64,000 bases of DNA, taken from contig SPAW01000035.1 of NCBI GenBank assembly GCA_005239465.1, positions 158,382 through 222,381 of the forward strand. Reading direction: 5' to 3'. A program made the translations under genes and the position numbers. Below, piece after piece: positions 7,419 to 15,871 of this stretch. Under the pieces are notes generated by a model, which made no database searches, was not told the origin of the DNA, and worked only from the letters and a program-made list of their open reading frames with translations. The stretch's first letter is position 1; every line of letters begins with the position of its first letter. This stretch comes from Nitrospira sp. (lineage in GTDB: Bacteria; Nitrospirota; Nitrospiria; Nitrospirales; Nitrospiraceae).

Positions 7419-8077
7419 CGTACCACTTCAGCTTTCGCTGCCCGGGTAAACCGGTTTGTGGTCTGGACTTTCTCTTCACCCTCGAACCGGCTGTGCCGTC
7501 GTTAGGGTGCCTGCCATTAAGTCTCTACACCTTCTCTCAAGCGTAAATCGGCTTAAGAGCTTGGCTCGGGATTACCTTGCGACCGGCTTCCCCGAGTTTG
7601 ACAGGTTGTCGCGCAGGAGTTTCCTTCTGCGCAGCCCATTGCAGAATCAGGTTTCAAGCGTCACGGTATTCAGCGGAACGAGGTTTCCGTTGGCGCTTGT
7701 CAGCTTCAACCAGATGAATTTCACTGGCGTAGCTGATGAACACGTCGACAGGAAACACGTAGAAGAGGTCACGATCAGAAACATAAGCCAAGGCAAACTC
7801 AAAATCCGACGGCCTGTAAACTTCCCTGATCATCGCCCGCCGGTTGGTTTTGGTTCGTCTATTATCCACCACATGATTCCCACGTGATGGATCGAACCAA
7901 GCGCACTTGACCTGTACCCTGACGAGAGTTCGATTCACATCAAAGACCAGATCGTACGGCAATCGGTCTCCGACTGGTTTCAGAACTCCCCAGCCATGCT
8001 TCAGTGCATGAAGAATAGCTGCTTGCTCTGCCAAGTCTCCTTATGAGCTTTGTGCTCATACCGACTCTGCGGAATTG
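7419..8077 (-). ncRNA. group I intron in the tRNA-fMet anticodon loop
   Basis: On the minus strand the core elements appear in order: P-like AAACTCGGGGAAGCC (7585-7599), Q-like GGTAATCCCGAGCC (7563-7576), R-like GGTGTAGAGACTTAATGG (7514-7531) and S-like AAGAGAAAGTCC (7465-7476). They closely resemble the cyanobacterial tRNA-Leu intron core. The 5' exon ends in U and the intron ends in G, as group I splicing needs, placing the junction between U33 and C34. A hairpin (TATGAGC/GCTCATA) lies near the 5' end. An endonuclease gene fills the 5' half. Confidence 0.92.
7654..8034 (-). CDS. intron-encoded PD-(D/E)XK homing endonuclease (I-Ssp6803I-like)
   Basis: A 126-aa protein lying wholly within the group I intron. 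It shows a compact PD-(D/E)XK layout: an N-terminal glutamate in AEQAAILHALKHGW, then PYDLVFD (Asp about 27), then VRVQVKCA with Gln41-x-Lys43 in place of the usual E-x-K. A tetrameric endonuclease of this fold is known from the tRNA-fMet intron of Synechocystis (I-Ssp6803I), where it cuts intronless tRNA-fMet genes. The start is a TTG at 8034 with AAGGAG 4-5 nt upstream; no ATG occurs before the conserved region. Length and missing frameshifts suggest it is intact. Confidence 0.85.
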   Translation of the reverse strand: MAEQAAILHALKHGWGVLKPVGDRLPYDLVFDVNRTLVRVQVKCAWFDPSRGNHVVDNRRTKTNRRAMIREVYRPSDFEFALAYVSDRDLFYVFPVDVFISYASEIHLVEADKRQRKPRSAEYRDA

Positions 8078-8116
8078 AGCCCAACGAGCTACCAGGCTGC
8101 TCCACCCCGCGGGCGG

Positions 8117-8146
8117 ATGATAACAAAGCGTGGAATGGCAAGTCAA
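8117..8146 (-). promoter_or_regulatory. sigma-70 promoter of the tRNA-fMet gene
   Basis: On the minus strand, TTGACT (8146-8141) and TATCAT (8122-8117) are 18 bp apart. The -10 box ends 5 nt before the first tRNA base, so the transcript should start at or very near the mature 5' end. Confidence 0.65.
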
Positions 8147-8198
8147 GCCAACGATTGCCAGCGTTGCATTCATGTGAGCACGGTGCTAAAGCGGTACC

Positions 8199-9140
8199 AT
8201 GCGCATTGTTTTTATGGGCACACCGGAGTTTGCCGTCCCCTCCCTTGAGGCGTTACTCAAGTCGGAGGATCAGGTTGTTGGGATCGTCACCCAGCCCGAT
8301 CGTCCGAAAGGTCGCGGGCACGCTCTCGCGCCGCCGCCGGTCAAGGTGATCGCGCAACGCACGGGGGTTCCGCTCCTGCAGCCCCTCAAGATCAAGACGC
8401 CGGACTTTCTCGACGCGCTTGCTGCTTGGAATCCGGACCTGATTGCGGTCACGGCCTTTGGTCGCATCCTGCACGCGCCGATTTTGAATCTTCCACCGAA
8501 GGGCTGCGTGAATGTTCATGGATCGTTATTGCCGAAATACCGTGGCGCGGCTCCTGTTCAATGGGCGGTAATCAATGGAGAAACAGAAACCGGCATTACG
8601 ACAATGTTGATGGACGAAGGCATGGACACGGGTCCCGTGCTTCTGCAAGAGCGGATCTCAATCATGCCGGAGGATACGGCGGGAACATTGGCTCCCCGCC
8701 TTGCAGAACTCGGCGGGCGGCTGCTCGTCGAAACGATCAGACAGCTCAAGGCAGTTACGCTCACGCCCCGCGCGCAAGACAACTCTCAGGCCACGATGGC
8801 TCCTCTTCTAAAAAAGGAAGATGGTGTGATTAATTGGTCCCTCAGCGCTCAATCGATTGCCAATCGCGTTCGGGGACTGTCTCCGTGGCCGGGAGCCTAC
8901 ACCTTCCTTGGGCGCGATCGTTGGAACATTTGGAGTGCTGTTGCGAAGCCCGTGCGGAGAGACGAGCAGCCTGGAACAATTATCGCTGTCACAAAGCATT
9001 CACTTCAGGTAGTCACCGGTGATGGACTGTTGGAACTCGTCGAGATTCAGACTGCCAATTCGAAACGGATGACCGCCGCGCAGTTTCTTGCCGGTCATCG
9101 GGTCGGTGTGGGTGCTAGATTGGGGCCCGGCGTCTGCTGA
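8199..9140 (+). CDS. fmt: methionyl-tRNA formyltransferase
   Basis: Fmt transfers a formyl group from 10-formyl-tetrahydrofolate to Met-tRNA-fMet for bacterial initiation. The protein starts MRIVFMGTPEFAVPSLEAL and has the hallmark HGSLLPKYRGAAP (about 107-119). Asn105 and His107 in VNVHGS and Asp143 in GMDTG fit the catalytic triad. The C-terminal domain begins near 205. At 313 aa it is full length. It heads fmt-rsmB-rpe-pheST; no deformylase gene precedes it, unlike many bacteria. The initiator tRNA it acts on lies divergently 87 bp upstream. No strong Shine-Dalgarno is visible. Confidence 0.97.
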   Translation: MRIVFMGTPEFAVPSLEALLKSEDQVVGIVTQPDRPKGRGHALAPPPVKVIAQRTGVPLLQPLKIKTPDFLDALAAWNPDLIAVTAFGRILHAPILNLPPKGCVNVHGSLLPKYRGAAPVQWAVINGETETGITTMLMDEGMDTGPVLLQERISIMPEDTAGTLAPRLAELGGRLLVETIRQLKAVTLTPRAQDNSQATMAPLLKKEDGVINWSLSAQSIANRVRGLSPWPGAYTFLGRDRWNIWSAVAKPVRRDEQPGTIIAVTKHSLQVVTGDGLLELVEIQTANSKRMTAAQFLAGHRVGVGARLGPGVC

Positions 9141-9166
9141 CGTCACAATCCACTCCCGCGCACGCT

Positions 9167-10609
9167 ATGTCATCGATTCATGCACCTCACATCACTAATG
9201 CGACCGTTTCACCTGCGAGGGTTGCGGCGCTCTCAGCGCTTCTTGCCTATCACAGAGCAGAAGATATGGTCGATGATTTGTTTCACCAGGTGTGCAAGAC
9301 TACCTTGTCCGACCCACGAGATCGGGCTCTGGCGATGGAACTGGTCTTTGGTGTATTGCGGCGGCAAGAAACAGTTGATTGGCGATTGGCACCGTTGCTC
9401 AAGAAACCACTCCCGCGCCTTCCCGTCGTTCTCCAAATGCTGCTGCGCCTCGGAGCCTACCAACTCTTGTACCTGGACCGAGTTCCCCCGTCGGCGGCGG
9501 TTCATGACACAGTCGCGCTCACGAAATCATACACCAAGAAACTCGGTCGCGACTGGAGTGGCTTCGTCAATGCGGTGTTGCGCAATCTCATCCGTTTGCC
9601 GGAGCCGGCGCTCCCTGATTCTCTCGCCTATCCGGCCCAGGCCTTGTCCATTCGCCATTCTGTCCCGTTGTGGCTATGCCAACGATGGATCGACCGAATG
9701 GGGTTTGAGGAGGCCGAAGCCGCCTGCCAGTCCACCAGCTGCGTCCCTTCTGTCACCATACGCGTGAATCAACGGCGATTGACGAGAGCCGCTTTTCTCG
9801 ATCGGCTCCAACAGCAAGGGATCTTGGCGCGTCCCACGACGATCAGCCCTGTCGGGGTTGTGCTTGAAAAAGGACAACTGGTGACATCCCTTCCCGGATT
9901 TCAGGATGGTGATTTCTATGTCGAAGACGAAGCCGCCCAACTCATTCCCCCTCTCCTCGATCCGCAGCCAGGGGACCTCGTTCTCGATGCCTGTGCTGCG
10001 CCGGGAGGCAAGACCACGCATCTAGCGGAGTTGATGGAGGATCGCGGCCACATTCTTGCCATGGATCGGCAGAGGACCCGGCTGGATCTCCTCCAAGAGA
10101 ATTGTCGTCGCCTGGGAATTACCATCGTCACCGCGGTTGTTGGAGATGCGCGAAAGCCGCTGGACGCTCTGCGTACTCTCAGCAAGGGCGGTGGCCAAAC
10201 AAGCAGGTCCGCGATGGCGCCGAACGGATCGTTCGATCGAATTCTTCTCGATGCACCTTGCAGCGGGCTCGGGGTTCTACGCCGACATCCCGAAGCCAAG
10301 TGGAACAAACACACGGCGATGTTTCGCCGGCATCACAATCTACAGAAGGAGATTCTCGAAGCGGTGTCTGCTGTCTTGCGGCCTGGTGGGGTGCTGGTCT
10401 ATAGTACGTGCTCGGCAGAGCCGGAAGAAACTGAAGACGTGGTCACGCATTTCTGCCACGTCCATTCAGAATGGATGCGTGAGTCCGTGGCGCCGCGGCT
10501 TCCGTCAACTGCACTCCCCTTTGTGACCGCTCACGGCGCACTTTCGACCATGGGCAATAAGTGTGGGATGGACGGCTTTTATGCCGCCCGCCTACGAAAG
10601 GTTTCCTGA
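9167..10609 (+). CDS. rsmB: 16S rRNA (cytosine(967)-C(5))-methyltransferase
   Basis: RsmB makes m5C967 in 16S rRNA. An N-terminal NusB-like RNA-binding domain (about 15-150, with RVAALSALLAYH and AVLRNLIR) precedes a SAM-dependent methyltransferase. Visible motifs are DACAAPGGKTTHLAE (SAM binding), DAPCSGLGVLRRHPEAKW (motif IV, product-release Cys) and VYSTCSAEPEE (motif VI, catalytic Cys). At 480 aa it is slightly longer than the ~430-aa norm, with an insert around GGGQTSRS. It starts 26 bp after fmt and its stop overlaps the rpe start. Confidence 0.93.
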   Translation: MSSIHAPHITNATVSPARVAALSALLAYHRAEDMVDDLFHQVCKTTLSDPRDRALAMELVFGVLRRQETVDWRLAPLLKKPLPRLPVVLQMLLRLGAYQLLYLDRVPPSAAVHDTVALTKSYTKKLGRDWSGFVNAVLRNLIRLPEPALPDSLAYPAQALSIRHSVPLWLCQRWIDRMGFEEAEAACQSTSCVPSVTIRVNQRRLTRAAFLDRLQQQGILARPTTISPVGVVLEKGQLVTSLPGFQDGDFYVEDEAAQLIPPLLDPQPGDLVLDACAAPGGKTTHLAELMEDRGHILAMDRQRTRLDLLQENCRRLGITIVTAVVGDARKPLDALRTLSKGGGQTSRSAMAPNGSFDRILLDAPCSGLGVLRRHPEAKWNKHTAMFRRHHNLQKEILEAVSAVLRPGGVLVYSTCSAEPEETEDVVTHFCHVHSEWMRESVAPRLPSTALPFVTAHGALSTMGNKCGMDGFYAARLRKVS

Positions 10610-11310
10610 TGGGCCAGCCGATCCTGATCGCCCCCTCCATTCTGTCCGCTGATTTTGCTCGGCTTGCCGATGAGGTGGCGGCGGTCGAACGGGCGGGTGC
10701 AGATTGGCTGCACATCGATGTCATGGACGGGCATTTCGTGCCGAACCTCACGGTGGGTCCGCCGATTGTGGAGGCCTTGAAGAAGGTCACGAAGCTCCCG
10801 CTCGACGTTCATCTGATGATCACCAATGCCGATGCGTTCATTCCGGATTTCGCCGCCGCGGGAGCGGACTATCTGACGGTACACGTGGAAGCCTGTCCGC
10901 ACCTACATCGCGCGATTCAATCGATCAAAGAGCGTGGAGTGAAAGCTGGGGTAACCCTCAATCCCGCAACACCCATCAATTCGCTCCAAGAAATTCTTGC
11001 TGACGTCGATCTGGTCCTGATCATGTCGGTCAATCCTGGATTTGGCGGGCAGAAATTCATTCCCTCGGTGTTGAACAAGATCACGGCCGCTCGCGCCATG
11101 TTAGACCGGATCAAGAGCTCCGCGTTACTCGAAGTCGATGGGGGGGTCAAAGTCGACAACGCATCGCAGGTCATTGCAGCCGGAGCCACTGTGCTGGTTG
11201 CGGGCTCCGCCATTTTTTCGCAACGGGACTACGCTGGAACGATCGCGGCGATGCGATCCGCCGGCACCACAGCCGTGTCGTCGACACCGCACGCCTCGGC
11301 GCGTCGATAG
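10609..11310 (+). CDS. rpe: ribulose-phosphate 3-epimerase
   Basis: Rpe interconverts ribulose-5-phosphate and xylulose-5-phosphate in the pentose phosphate and Calvin pathways. This TIM-barrel protein shows APSILSADF, DVMDGHFVPNLT, DVHLMI, MSVNPGFGGQ (phosphate loop) and LEVDGGV with the catalytic aspartate. At 233 aa it is full length with a short Ser/Thr/Ala-rich tail. The ATG at 10609 shares its A with the rsmB stop (TGATG), showing coupling; the frame open upstream is rsmB's shadow. A fmt-rsmB-rpe order is common in bacteria. Confidence 0.96.
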   Translation: MGQPILIAPSILSADFARLADEVAAVERAGADWLHIDVMDGHFVPNLTVGPPIVEALKKVTKLPLDVHLMITNADAFIPDFAAAGADYLTVHVEACPHLHRAIQSIKERGVKAGVTLNPATPINSLQEILADVDLVLIMSVNPGFGGQKFIPSVLNKITAARAMLDRIKSSALLEVDGGVKVDNASQVIAAGATVLVAGSAIFSQRDYAGTIAAMRSAGTTAVSSTPHASARR

Positions 11311-11320
11311 GCAAGGCAGG

Positions 11321-12886
11321 GTGGATATCTCCGCACTCATCGACGGTCTACACCCCCTCGAAATCAAGGTCCTCACGGCGTTTGGGACAAGCCAGGCCGG
11401 GGTCAGCCTCGCCACGGAGCAGCTTGTCACGGCGACGACGCTCGAACCGTCTCAGCTGAGCATGGCGATCGAATGGTTGCTCGCCAAGCAGCTCCTCTCC
11501 GTCAAATCCGAAACGATAACCCCGGTGGTATCGCTTACGAATATCGGGGAGACCTACTTCGAACAGTCTTCACCCATCGAACGCGTCCTTTCTGCGGCAC
11601 GGGGAGTGTCGAGCACGGGGAAACGGCTCACCATCCCCGATCTTCATACCAAAGAAGGTCTCGATCCTTCTGATGTCAGCAAAGCGGTAGGTCGACTGAA
11701 GAAGGAAGGTGTGCTCTTGATCGTGCAAGGCGGCTGCATTGAATCCACTGGGCGGCCCAGCCCAGCTGCCGAATCGATGCGCGCTCTTCTGCAGCAATTG
11801 CACGAGGCTCCACGTGAATTGGAGAGCTTTCCCGAGTCGCACCGCCAGCTCATTCAAGACCATGCGGTCAAACGAGGGAATTCGAAGGAGCCCTTTCGCA
11901 TCGACGATCGCGTGACACGGGCGTATGTACTGTCCTCGACGGGTGTGACCGCGGTAGATCATTTGGCCAAACAGGGAGTGGCTGAGGAAGTTTCGCAGTT
12001 GAGTCCGGAGTTGCTCAAAGACGGCAGCTGGCGAAATAAGCGTTTTAGAAAATACACCATCAGTTTACGCGCACCGCGAATTGGAACGGGGAAGAAGCAT
12101 CCCTACCGTGAATTCTTGGATACCGTAAAGACGAAATTGGTGAGCATGGGCTTCCAAGAGATGCGGGGATCACTCGTCGAAACCGAGTTCTGGAACATGG
12201 ATGCGCTCTTCATGCCGCAGTTCCATCCCGCGCGAGACATCCATGATGTGTATTTCGTCAAAGAGCCGACGCATGCCACGCACATTGCCGAACCGTTCTT
12301 ATCACGCGTGACCAAAGCCCACGAGAATGGGGGCACAACCGGCTCAACCGGATGGGGCTACACATTCGATAGCCAACGGGCCAAACGTCTGGTGTTACGG
12401 AGCCAGGGGACGGCCGTCTCGGCCCGGACCCTTGCTGCGGCTCCCGCGGTCCCGGGAAAGTATTTTTCGATCGCGCGCTGTTTTCGCTATGACCAGGTCG
12501 ATGCGACCCACGCGACGGATTTTTTCCAAGTCGAAGGAATTATGCTGGGTGAAGACATCAACTTCAGAACCTTGTTAGGGCTCTTGAATTTGTTCGCTCG
12601 CGAAGTTGCTCAAGCCAAAGAGGTGAAGTTTCTCCCGGCGTATTTTCCCTTTACCGAACCGTCGGTCGAACTCCACGTCCGCCATCCACGTTTGGGATGG
12701 ATGGAACTCGGCGGGGCCGGTCTCTTTCGGCCGGAAGTGACACTGCCTCTCGGAGTGAGCGTGCCGGTGATTGCCTGGGGTCTGGGCCTTGACCGAATGG
12801 CCATGGTGGCGCTGGGCATTCATGACATCCGGGAGCTGTTCACGGACAATCTGGACTTGATTCGGACAACCAAGGGATTCTTCTAG
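11321..12886 (+). CDS. pheS: phenylalanine--tRNA ligase alpha subunit, archaeal/eukaryotic type
   Basis: PheS forms the alpha2beta2 synthetase that charges tRNA-Phe. This 521-aa protein is not the usual ~340-aa bacterial form. It has N-terminal winged-helix-like segments (about 1-240), LSPELLKDGSW and FRKYTISL, then the class II core GKKHPYREFLDTV, FWNMDALFMPQFHPARDIHD, FSIARCFRYDQ (motif 2) and GLGLDRMAM (motif 3). FWNMDALF...HPARDIHD matches archaeal and eukaryotic PheS. The GTG at 11321 is chosen: it follows the rpe stop by 10 bp, has AAGG just upstream and gives family length. It is paired with pheT 17 bp on. Confidence 0.93.
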   Translation: MDISALIDGLHPLEIKVLTAFGTSQAGVSLATEQLVTATTLEPSQLSMAIEWLLAKQLLSVKSETITPVVSLTNIGETYFEQSSPIERVLSAARGVSSTGKRLTIPDLHTKEGLDPSDVSKAVGRLKKEGVLLIVQGGCIESTGRPSPAAESMRALLQQLHEAPRELESFPESHRQLIQDHAVKRGNSKEPFRIDDRVTRAYVLSSTGVTAVDHLAKQGVAEEVSQLSPELLKDGSWRNKRFRKYTISLRAPRIGTGKKHPYREFLDTVKTKLVSMGFQEMRGSLVETEFWNMDALFMPQFHPARDIHDVYFVKEPTHATHIAEPFLSRVTKAHENGGTTGSTGWGYTFDSQRAKRLVLRSQGTAVSARTLAAAPAVPGKYFSIARCFRYDQVDATHATDFFQVEGIMLGEDINFRTLLGLLNLFAREVAQAKEVKFLPAYFPFTEPSVELHVRHPRLGWMELGGAGLFRPEVTLPLGVSVPVIAWGLGLDRMAMVALGIHDIRELFTDNLDLIRTTKGFF

Positions 12887-12903
12887 CGCACGAGCGACGA
12901 TCC

Positions 12904-14622
12904 ATGCCGACGATTTCGATCTTCAAAGACGATTTTGAAACACTGCTGGCAGGACCCCAGGCCCGCACGTCACCCGTCTCTCTGGAGCAGCTTGAGGAGT
13001 GGCTGATGCTCGTGAAGGGTGAGATCAAGGGGCACAATCCTGAAACGGGCGAACTGCGTATCGAACTGCAAGACAGCAATCGCCCGGATCTCTGGTGCTG
13101 CGAGGGAATTGCACGGCAGATTCGGATCAAACAACAGGGAAAACTGAAGCCGTACCCGTTCCTCAAGCAGAAGCCTCGGGCGACGCAGCTGCTGATGGTA
13201 GTCCCTGGACTTGAACGAGTCCGTCCGCACATCGCGGCCTGTACGGCGCGCGGATATCGAGTCACCGAAGAAGGGCTCGCCCAACTCATCCAAACACAAG
13301 AGAAACTTGCAGATATCTTTGGTCGCAAGCGCCGGACGGTCTCCATTGGGCTCTATCAGCTAGCAAAGATCCAGTTTCCGGTCACCTACGATCTTGTGAA
13401 GCCGGATCAAGCCAGGTTCATACCCCTGGGCATGGAGACGGTGATGACCCTCTCAGAAATTCTCATGGTCCATCCCAAGGGGCTTGAGCATGGGCACATT
13501 CTCGAGGGGCAGGATCGGCTTCCTCTTCTTCGCGATGCGAAGGGCCAAGCGCTGTCCTTCCCCCCCATCATCAATAGCCGAGAGATCGGCGAAGTGCGGG
13601 TCGGCGATGAAGATCTATTTGTCGAAGTCACAGGCACAGACCTGCCGATGGTGGTTCTTACGCTCAATATTCTCGCCGCCAATCTGGCTGACCGCGGAGC
13701 TACCATCGAGCCGATTGAGACACGGTATCCATATAAGACCGCGCTGGGAAAATCAGTCGTCACGCCTCAGGATTTGAACAAGCCGCGCACGATCACGATG
13801 GAAACTATCGAGCAGGCCCTTGGTCAAAAACTGGGTGCGCCCAAGGTGAAGAAAGCCCTGGAGGTCTACGGTTACAACGTGTCTGTGGGAAAGAAGACCG
13901 TGAAGGCGACGCCGCCGCCCTATCGGCAGGATCTCCTCCACGCGATGGATGTGGTCGAAGATGTGGCGATCAGTCGTGGGTACCATGAATTCCTTCCGGT
14001 CATGCCGGCCCAGTTTACCGTCGGCGGATTGTCGAGGATCGAGCAACTGTCCGATCGCGCGCGCGAACTGATGGTGGGACTCGGCTTCCAAGAAATCATT
14101 TCGAACATCCTCGGATCACCGGAGGCCTACTGCGACGCGATGGGTCTCGGCGAGACGGAGTGGGGGCGGATGGTTGCGGTGGACAATGCGATGGCGTTGA
14201 CCTTCTCCTGCCTGCGGCAATGGATGCTTCCCTCCTTGCTGCGGGTCGAAGCGGCGTCGAGCCGGGCCTTCTATCCACATCGCCTGTTCGAAGCCGGCGA
14301 GGTCGCGATCCCTGATCCGTCGCACGAGCTTGGCTCGCGTACTTCGACGGTGCTGAGCGCGGTCTTGGCCCATACCACCGCGCATTTTTCTGAAATTCAC
14401 TCATGCCTGGACGTGCTGTTGTATCACCTCGATCGCCCGTATACGCTCGAACCGCTGGCGCATCCCTCGTTTCTGGAAGGCCGCGTGGGAAGGATTGTCT
14501 CGGATAGAGTGCCGCTCGGCGTCATCGGAGAACTGCACCCCGAAGTACTGGAGCGATGGCAGATCGGAGTCCCGGTCGTCGCGCTTGAGGTAAACCTCAC
14601 TCAACTCGCAGAGTCGAAATAA
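12904..14622 (+). CDS. pheT: phenylalanine--tRNA ligase beta subunit, archaeal/eukaryotic type
   Basis: The protein is 572 aa, near the archaeal PheT length and far below the ~800-aa bacterial form. It lacks the N-terminal EMAP-type tRNA-binding domain and the C-terminal anticodon-binding (FDX-ACB) domain. Recognisable parts are SNRPDLWCCEGIARQIR near the start, the B3/B4 editing region around FPPIINSREIG, a B5-like domain (MDVVEDVAISRGY) and a class II-like core ending in GVIGELHPEVL. It matches the archaeal-type pheS in front, so the whole enzyme was probably acquired as a unit. Editing residues cannot be judged by eye. Confidence 0.92.
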   Translation: MPTISIFKDDFETLLAGPQARTSPVSLEQLEEWLMLVKGEIKGHNPETGELRIELQDSNRPDLWCCEGIARQIRIKQQGKLKPYPFLKQKPRATQLLMVVPGLERVRPHIAACTARGYRVTEEGLAQLIQTQEKLADIFGRKRRTVSIGLYQLAKIQFPVTYDLVKPDQARFIPLGMETVMTLSEILMVHPKGLEHGHILEGQDRLPLLRDAKGQALSFPPIINSREIGEVRVGDEDLFVEVTGTDLPMVVLTLNILAANLADRGATIEPIETRYPYKTALGKSVVTPQDLNKPRTITMETIEQALGQKLGAPKVKKALEVYGYNVSVGKKTVKATPPPYRQDLLHAMDVVEDVAISRGYHEFLPVMPAQFTVGGLSRIEQLSDRARELMVGLGFQEIISNILGSPEAYCDAMGLGETEWGRMVAVDNAMALTFSCLRQWMLPSLLRVEAASSRAFYPHRLFEAGEVAIPDPSHELGSRTSTVLSAVLAHTTAHFSEIHSCLDVLLYHLDRPYTLEPLAHPSFLEGRVGRIVSDRVPLGVIGELHPEVLERWQIGVPVVALEVNLTQLAESK

Positions 14623-14626
14623 GAAG

Positions 14627-14649
14627 GAGAGCGACGGTCTGCCGCTCTC
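14627..14649. terminator. hairpin between convergent pheT and rplT
   Basis: GAGAGCG and CGCTCTC form a perfect 7-bp stem with a 9-nt loop. On the minus strand it is followed by a T-rich stretch (CTTCTTATTT), so it probably ends the thrS-infC-rpmI-rplT transcript. It may also stop readthrough from pheT. Confidence 0.6.
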
Positions 14650-14699
14650 AAGATCTATTCCAGTTTAACCAGGCGAAAATCGTGCAAGGGGCATTGGCG

Positions 14700-15068
14700 T
14701 TAAGCAGACGCTGGAGTGAGGGGTTGCTTGGCAAGGCCGACGAGTTTCTCGAACCCCGTGGTATCCTTGATCGCCATATCCGACAACACTTTTCGATCCA
14801 ACAGCACATTGGCTTTCTTGAGGGCGTTAATAAACCGGCCGTAGGTCAGTCCTTGCGCCCGAACCGCAGCGCTGATGCGCGCGATCCACAGTTGGCGGAA
14901 ATCCCGCTTTCTGTTCTTCCGGCCGACATATGCGTACGCCTGACCTTTATCCACGCTCTCTGTCGCCGAACGGAACAGCCGGCTTTTTCCTCCGTACTGT
15001 CCCTTGGCCAACTTCAGCCGTTTGTTTCTTCGATGTCTGGTTTTTGGTCCACCTTTCGCGCGAGGCAT
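14700..15068 (-). CDS. rplT: 50S ribosomal protein L20
   Basis: L20 binds 23S rRNA early in large-subunit assembly and in some bacteria represses its own operon. The sequence starts MPRAKGGPKTRHRRNKRLKL and has the conserved RDFRQLWIARI segment. At 122 aa it is full length. It is the last gene of the thrS-infC-rpmI-rplT operon, 46 bp after rpmI, and is followed by a hairpin at 14627-14649. Confidence 0.98.
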   Translation of the reverse strand: MPRAKGGPKTRHRRNKRLKLAKGQYGGKSRLFRSATESVDKGQAYAYVGRKNRKRDFRQLWIARISAAVRAQGLTYGRFINALKKANVLLDRKVLSDMAIKDTTGFEKLVGLAKQPLTPASA

Positions 15069-15114
15069 GATTCAATACTCCTTTTGATTTCTAAGAGGCC
15101 CTCTTTGTTAGGAC

Positions 15115-15309
15115 CTATTTATACGGGAGCAGCCGATTCAATGACAAGGTGGCCGTGGCGTCCACGACTTCCGTGCCGCTCAAGCGGCGCTTGCGGTTAC
15201 GTCCCTTATGGCTCAGCAGGTGCCGTTTGCCCGCCTTGCGTCTCATGATCTTTCCGGTGCCGGTCCTTGCAAAGCGCTTGCTGGCGCCTTTGTGCGTTTT
15301 GACTTTCAT
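15115..15309 (-). CDS. rpmI: 50S ribosomal protein L35
   Basis: The 64-aa basic protein starts [19 protein letters not shown] and contains [15 protein letters not shown] and [10 protein letters not shown], the L35 pattern. It sits between infC and rplT as in most bacteria, 42 bp downstream of infC, and is surely cotranscribed. The length is normal. Confidence 0.98.
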   Translation of the reverse strand: MKVKTHKGASKRFARTGTGKIMRRKAGKRHLLSHKGRNRKRRLSGTEVVDATATLSLNRLLPYK

Positions 15310-15351
15310 GGGGTGGATTCCTTTGGCTAATCAGTTACAGCATCACGTTCG

Positions 15352-15861
15352 TTAATTCTTCGGAGCCACGATCATGATCAAGCTCCGTCCTTCCATGCGG
15401 GGGGCATACTCGATCGTGCCCGTTTCTGCCAGTTGCGCGATGACCGAGTTCATCAGCGTTCGCCCCATCTCCTGATTGGCCATCTCTCGCCCGCGATAGG
15501 TGAGGGTGACCTTCGTTTTATTTCCTTCTTCCAGGAACCCTTTCATCTGTCGGATCTTGATTTCCAGATCATGCTTGTCTGTCCGCGGCCGTAGCTTGAT
15601 TTCCTTCACCTGCGTGGACTTCTGATGGCGCCGACTCTGATGCTCCTTCTTACTAAGCTCATACTTGTACTTACCATAATCCATAATCCTACAGACCGGC
15701 GGCGCGGAGGTGGGAGCCACTTCGACCAAGTCATAGCCGCCCTCTTGAGCTTGACGAAAGGCGTCTGGTGTCGGAAGGATCCCGAGTTGTTCACCCTCCG
15801 GACCAATCACCCGTACTTCTCGGACCCGGATCTCACGATTCACGCGCAGTTTGGGAACGAT
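15352..15861 (-). CDS. infC: translation initiation factor IF-3 with ATC start codon
   Basis: IF-3 prevents subunit association and checks the initiator tRNA and start codon. After the start the protein reads VPKLRVNREIRVREVRVIG; GYDLVEVAPTSAPPVCRIMDYGKY marks the end of the N-domain, and EIKLRPRTDKHD with MRGE-like RMEGRSLIMIV the C-domain. No ATG or GTG precedes this region after the thrS stop. An ATC at 15861-15859 follows AAGAGGTGG at the right distance, giving 169 aa. Rare AUU/AUC starts are the known autoregulatory signal of infC, discriminated against by IF-3 itself. The start lies 10 nt after the thrS stop. Confidence 0.93.
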   Translation of the reverse strand: MVPKLRVNREIRVREVRVIGPEGEQLGILPTPDAFRQAQEGGYDLVEVAPTSAPPVCRIMDYGKYKYELSKKEHQSRRHQKSTQVKEIKLRPRTDKHDLEIKIRQMKGFLEEGNKTKVTLTYRGREMANQEMGRTLMNSVIAQLAETGTIEYAPRMEGRSLIMIVAPKN

Positions 15862-15871
15862 AGGCCACCTC

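Larger units (their letters stand above)
7376..8111 (-). tRNA. initiator tRNA-fMet (CAT), interrupted by a group I intron
   Basis: The 5' exon (8111 down to 8078, 34 nt) starts CGCGGGG, holds the D arm and ends at U33 of the anticodon loop. The 3' exon (7418 down to 7376, 43 nt) starts CATAACCC and ends CCCCGCA-ACCA with an encoded CCA. Joined they give a 77-nt tRNA. The C1-A72 mismatch and three G-C pairs in the anticodon stem identify an initiator. The 659 bp between them carry group I intron core sequences. Confidence 0.95.
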
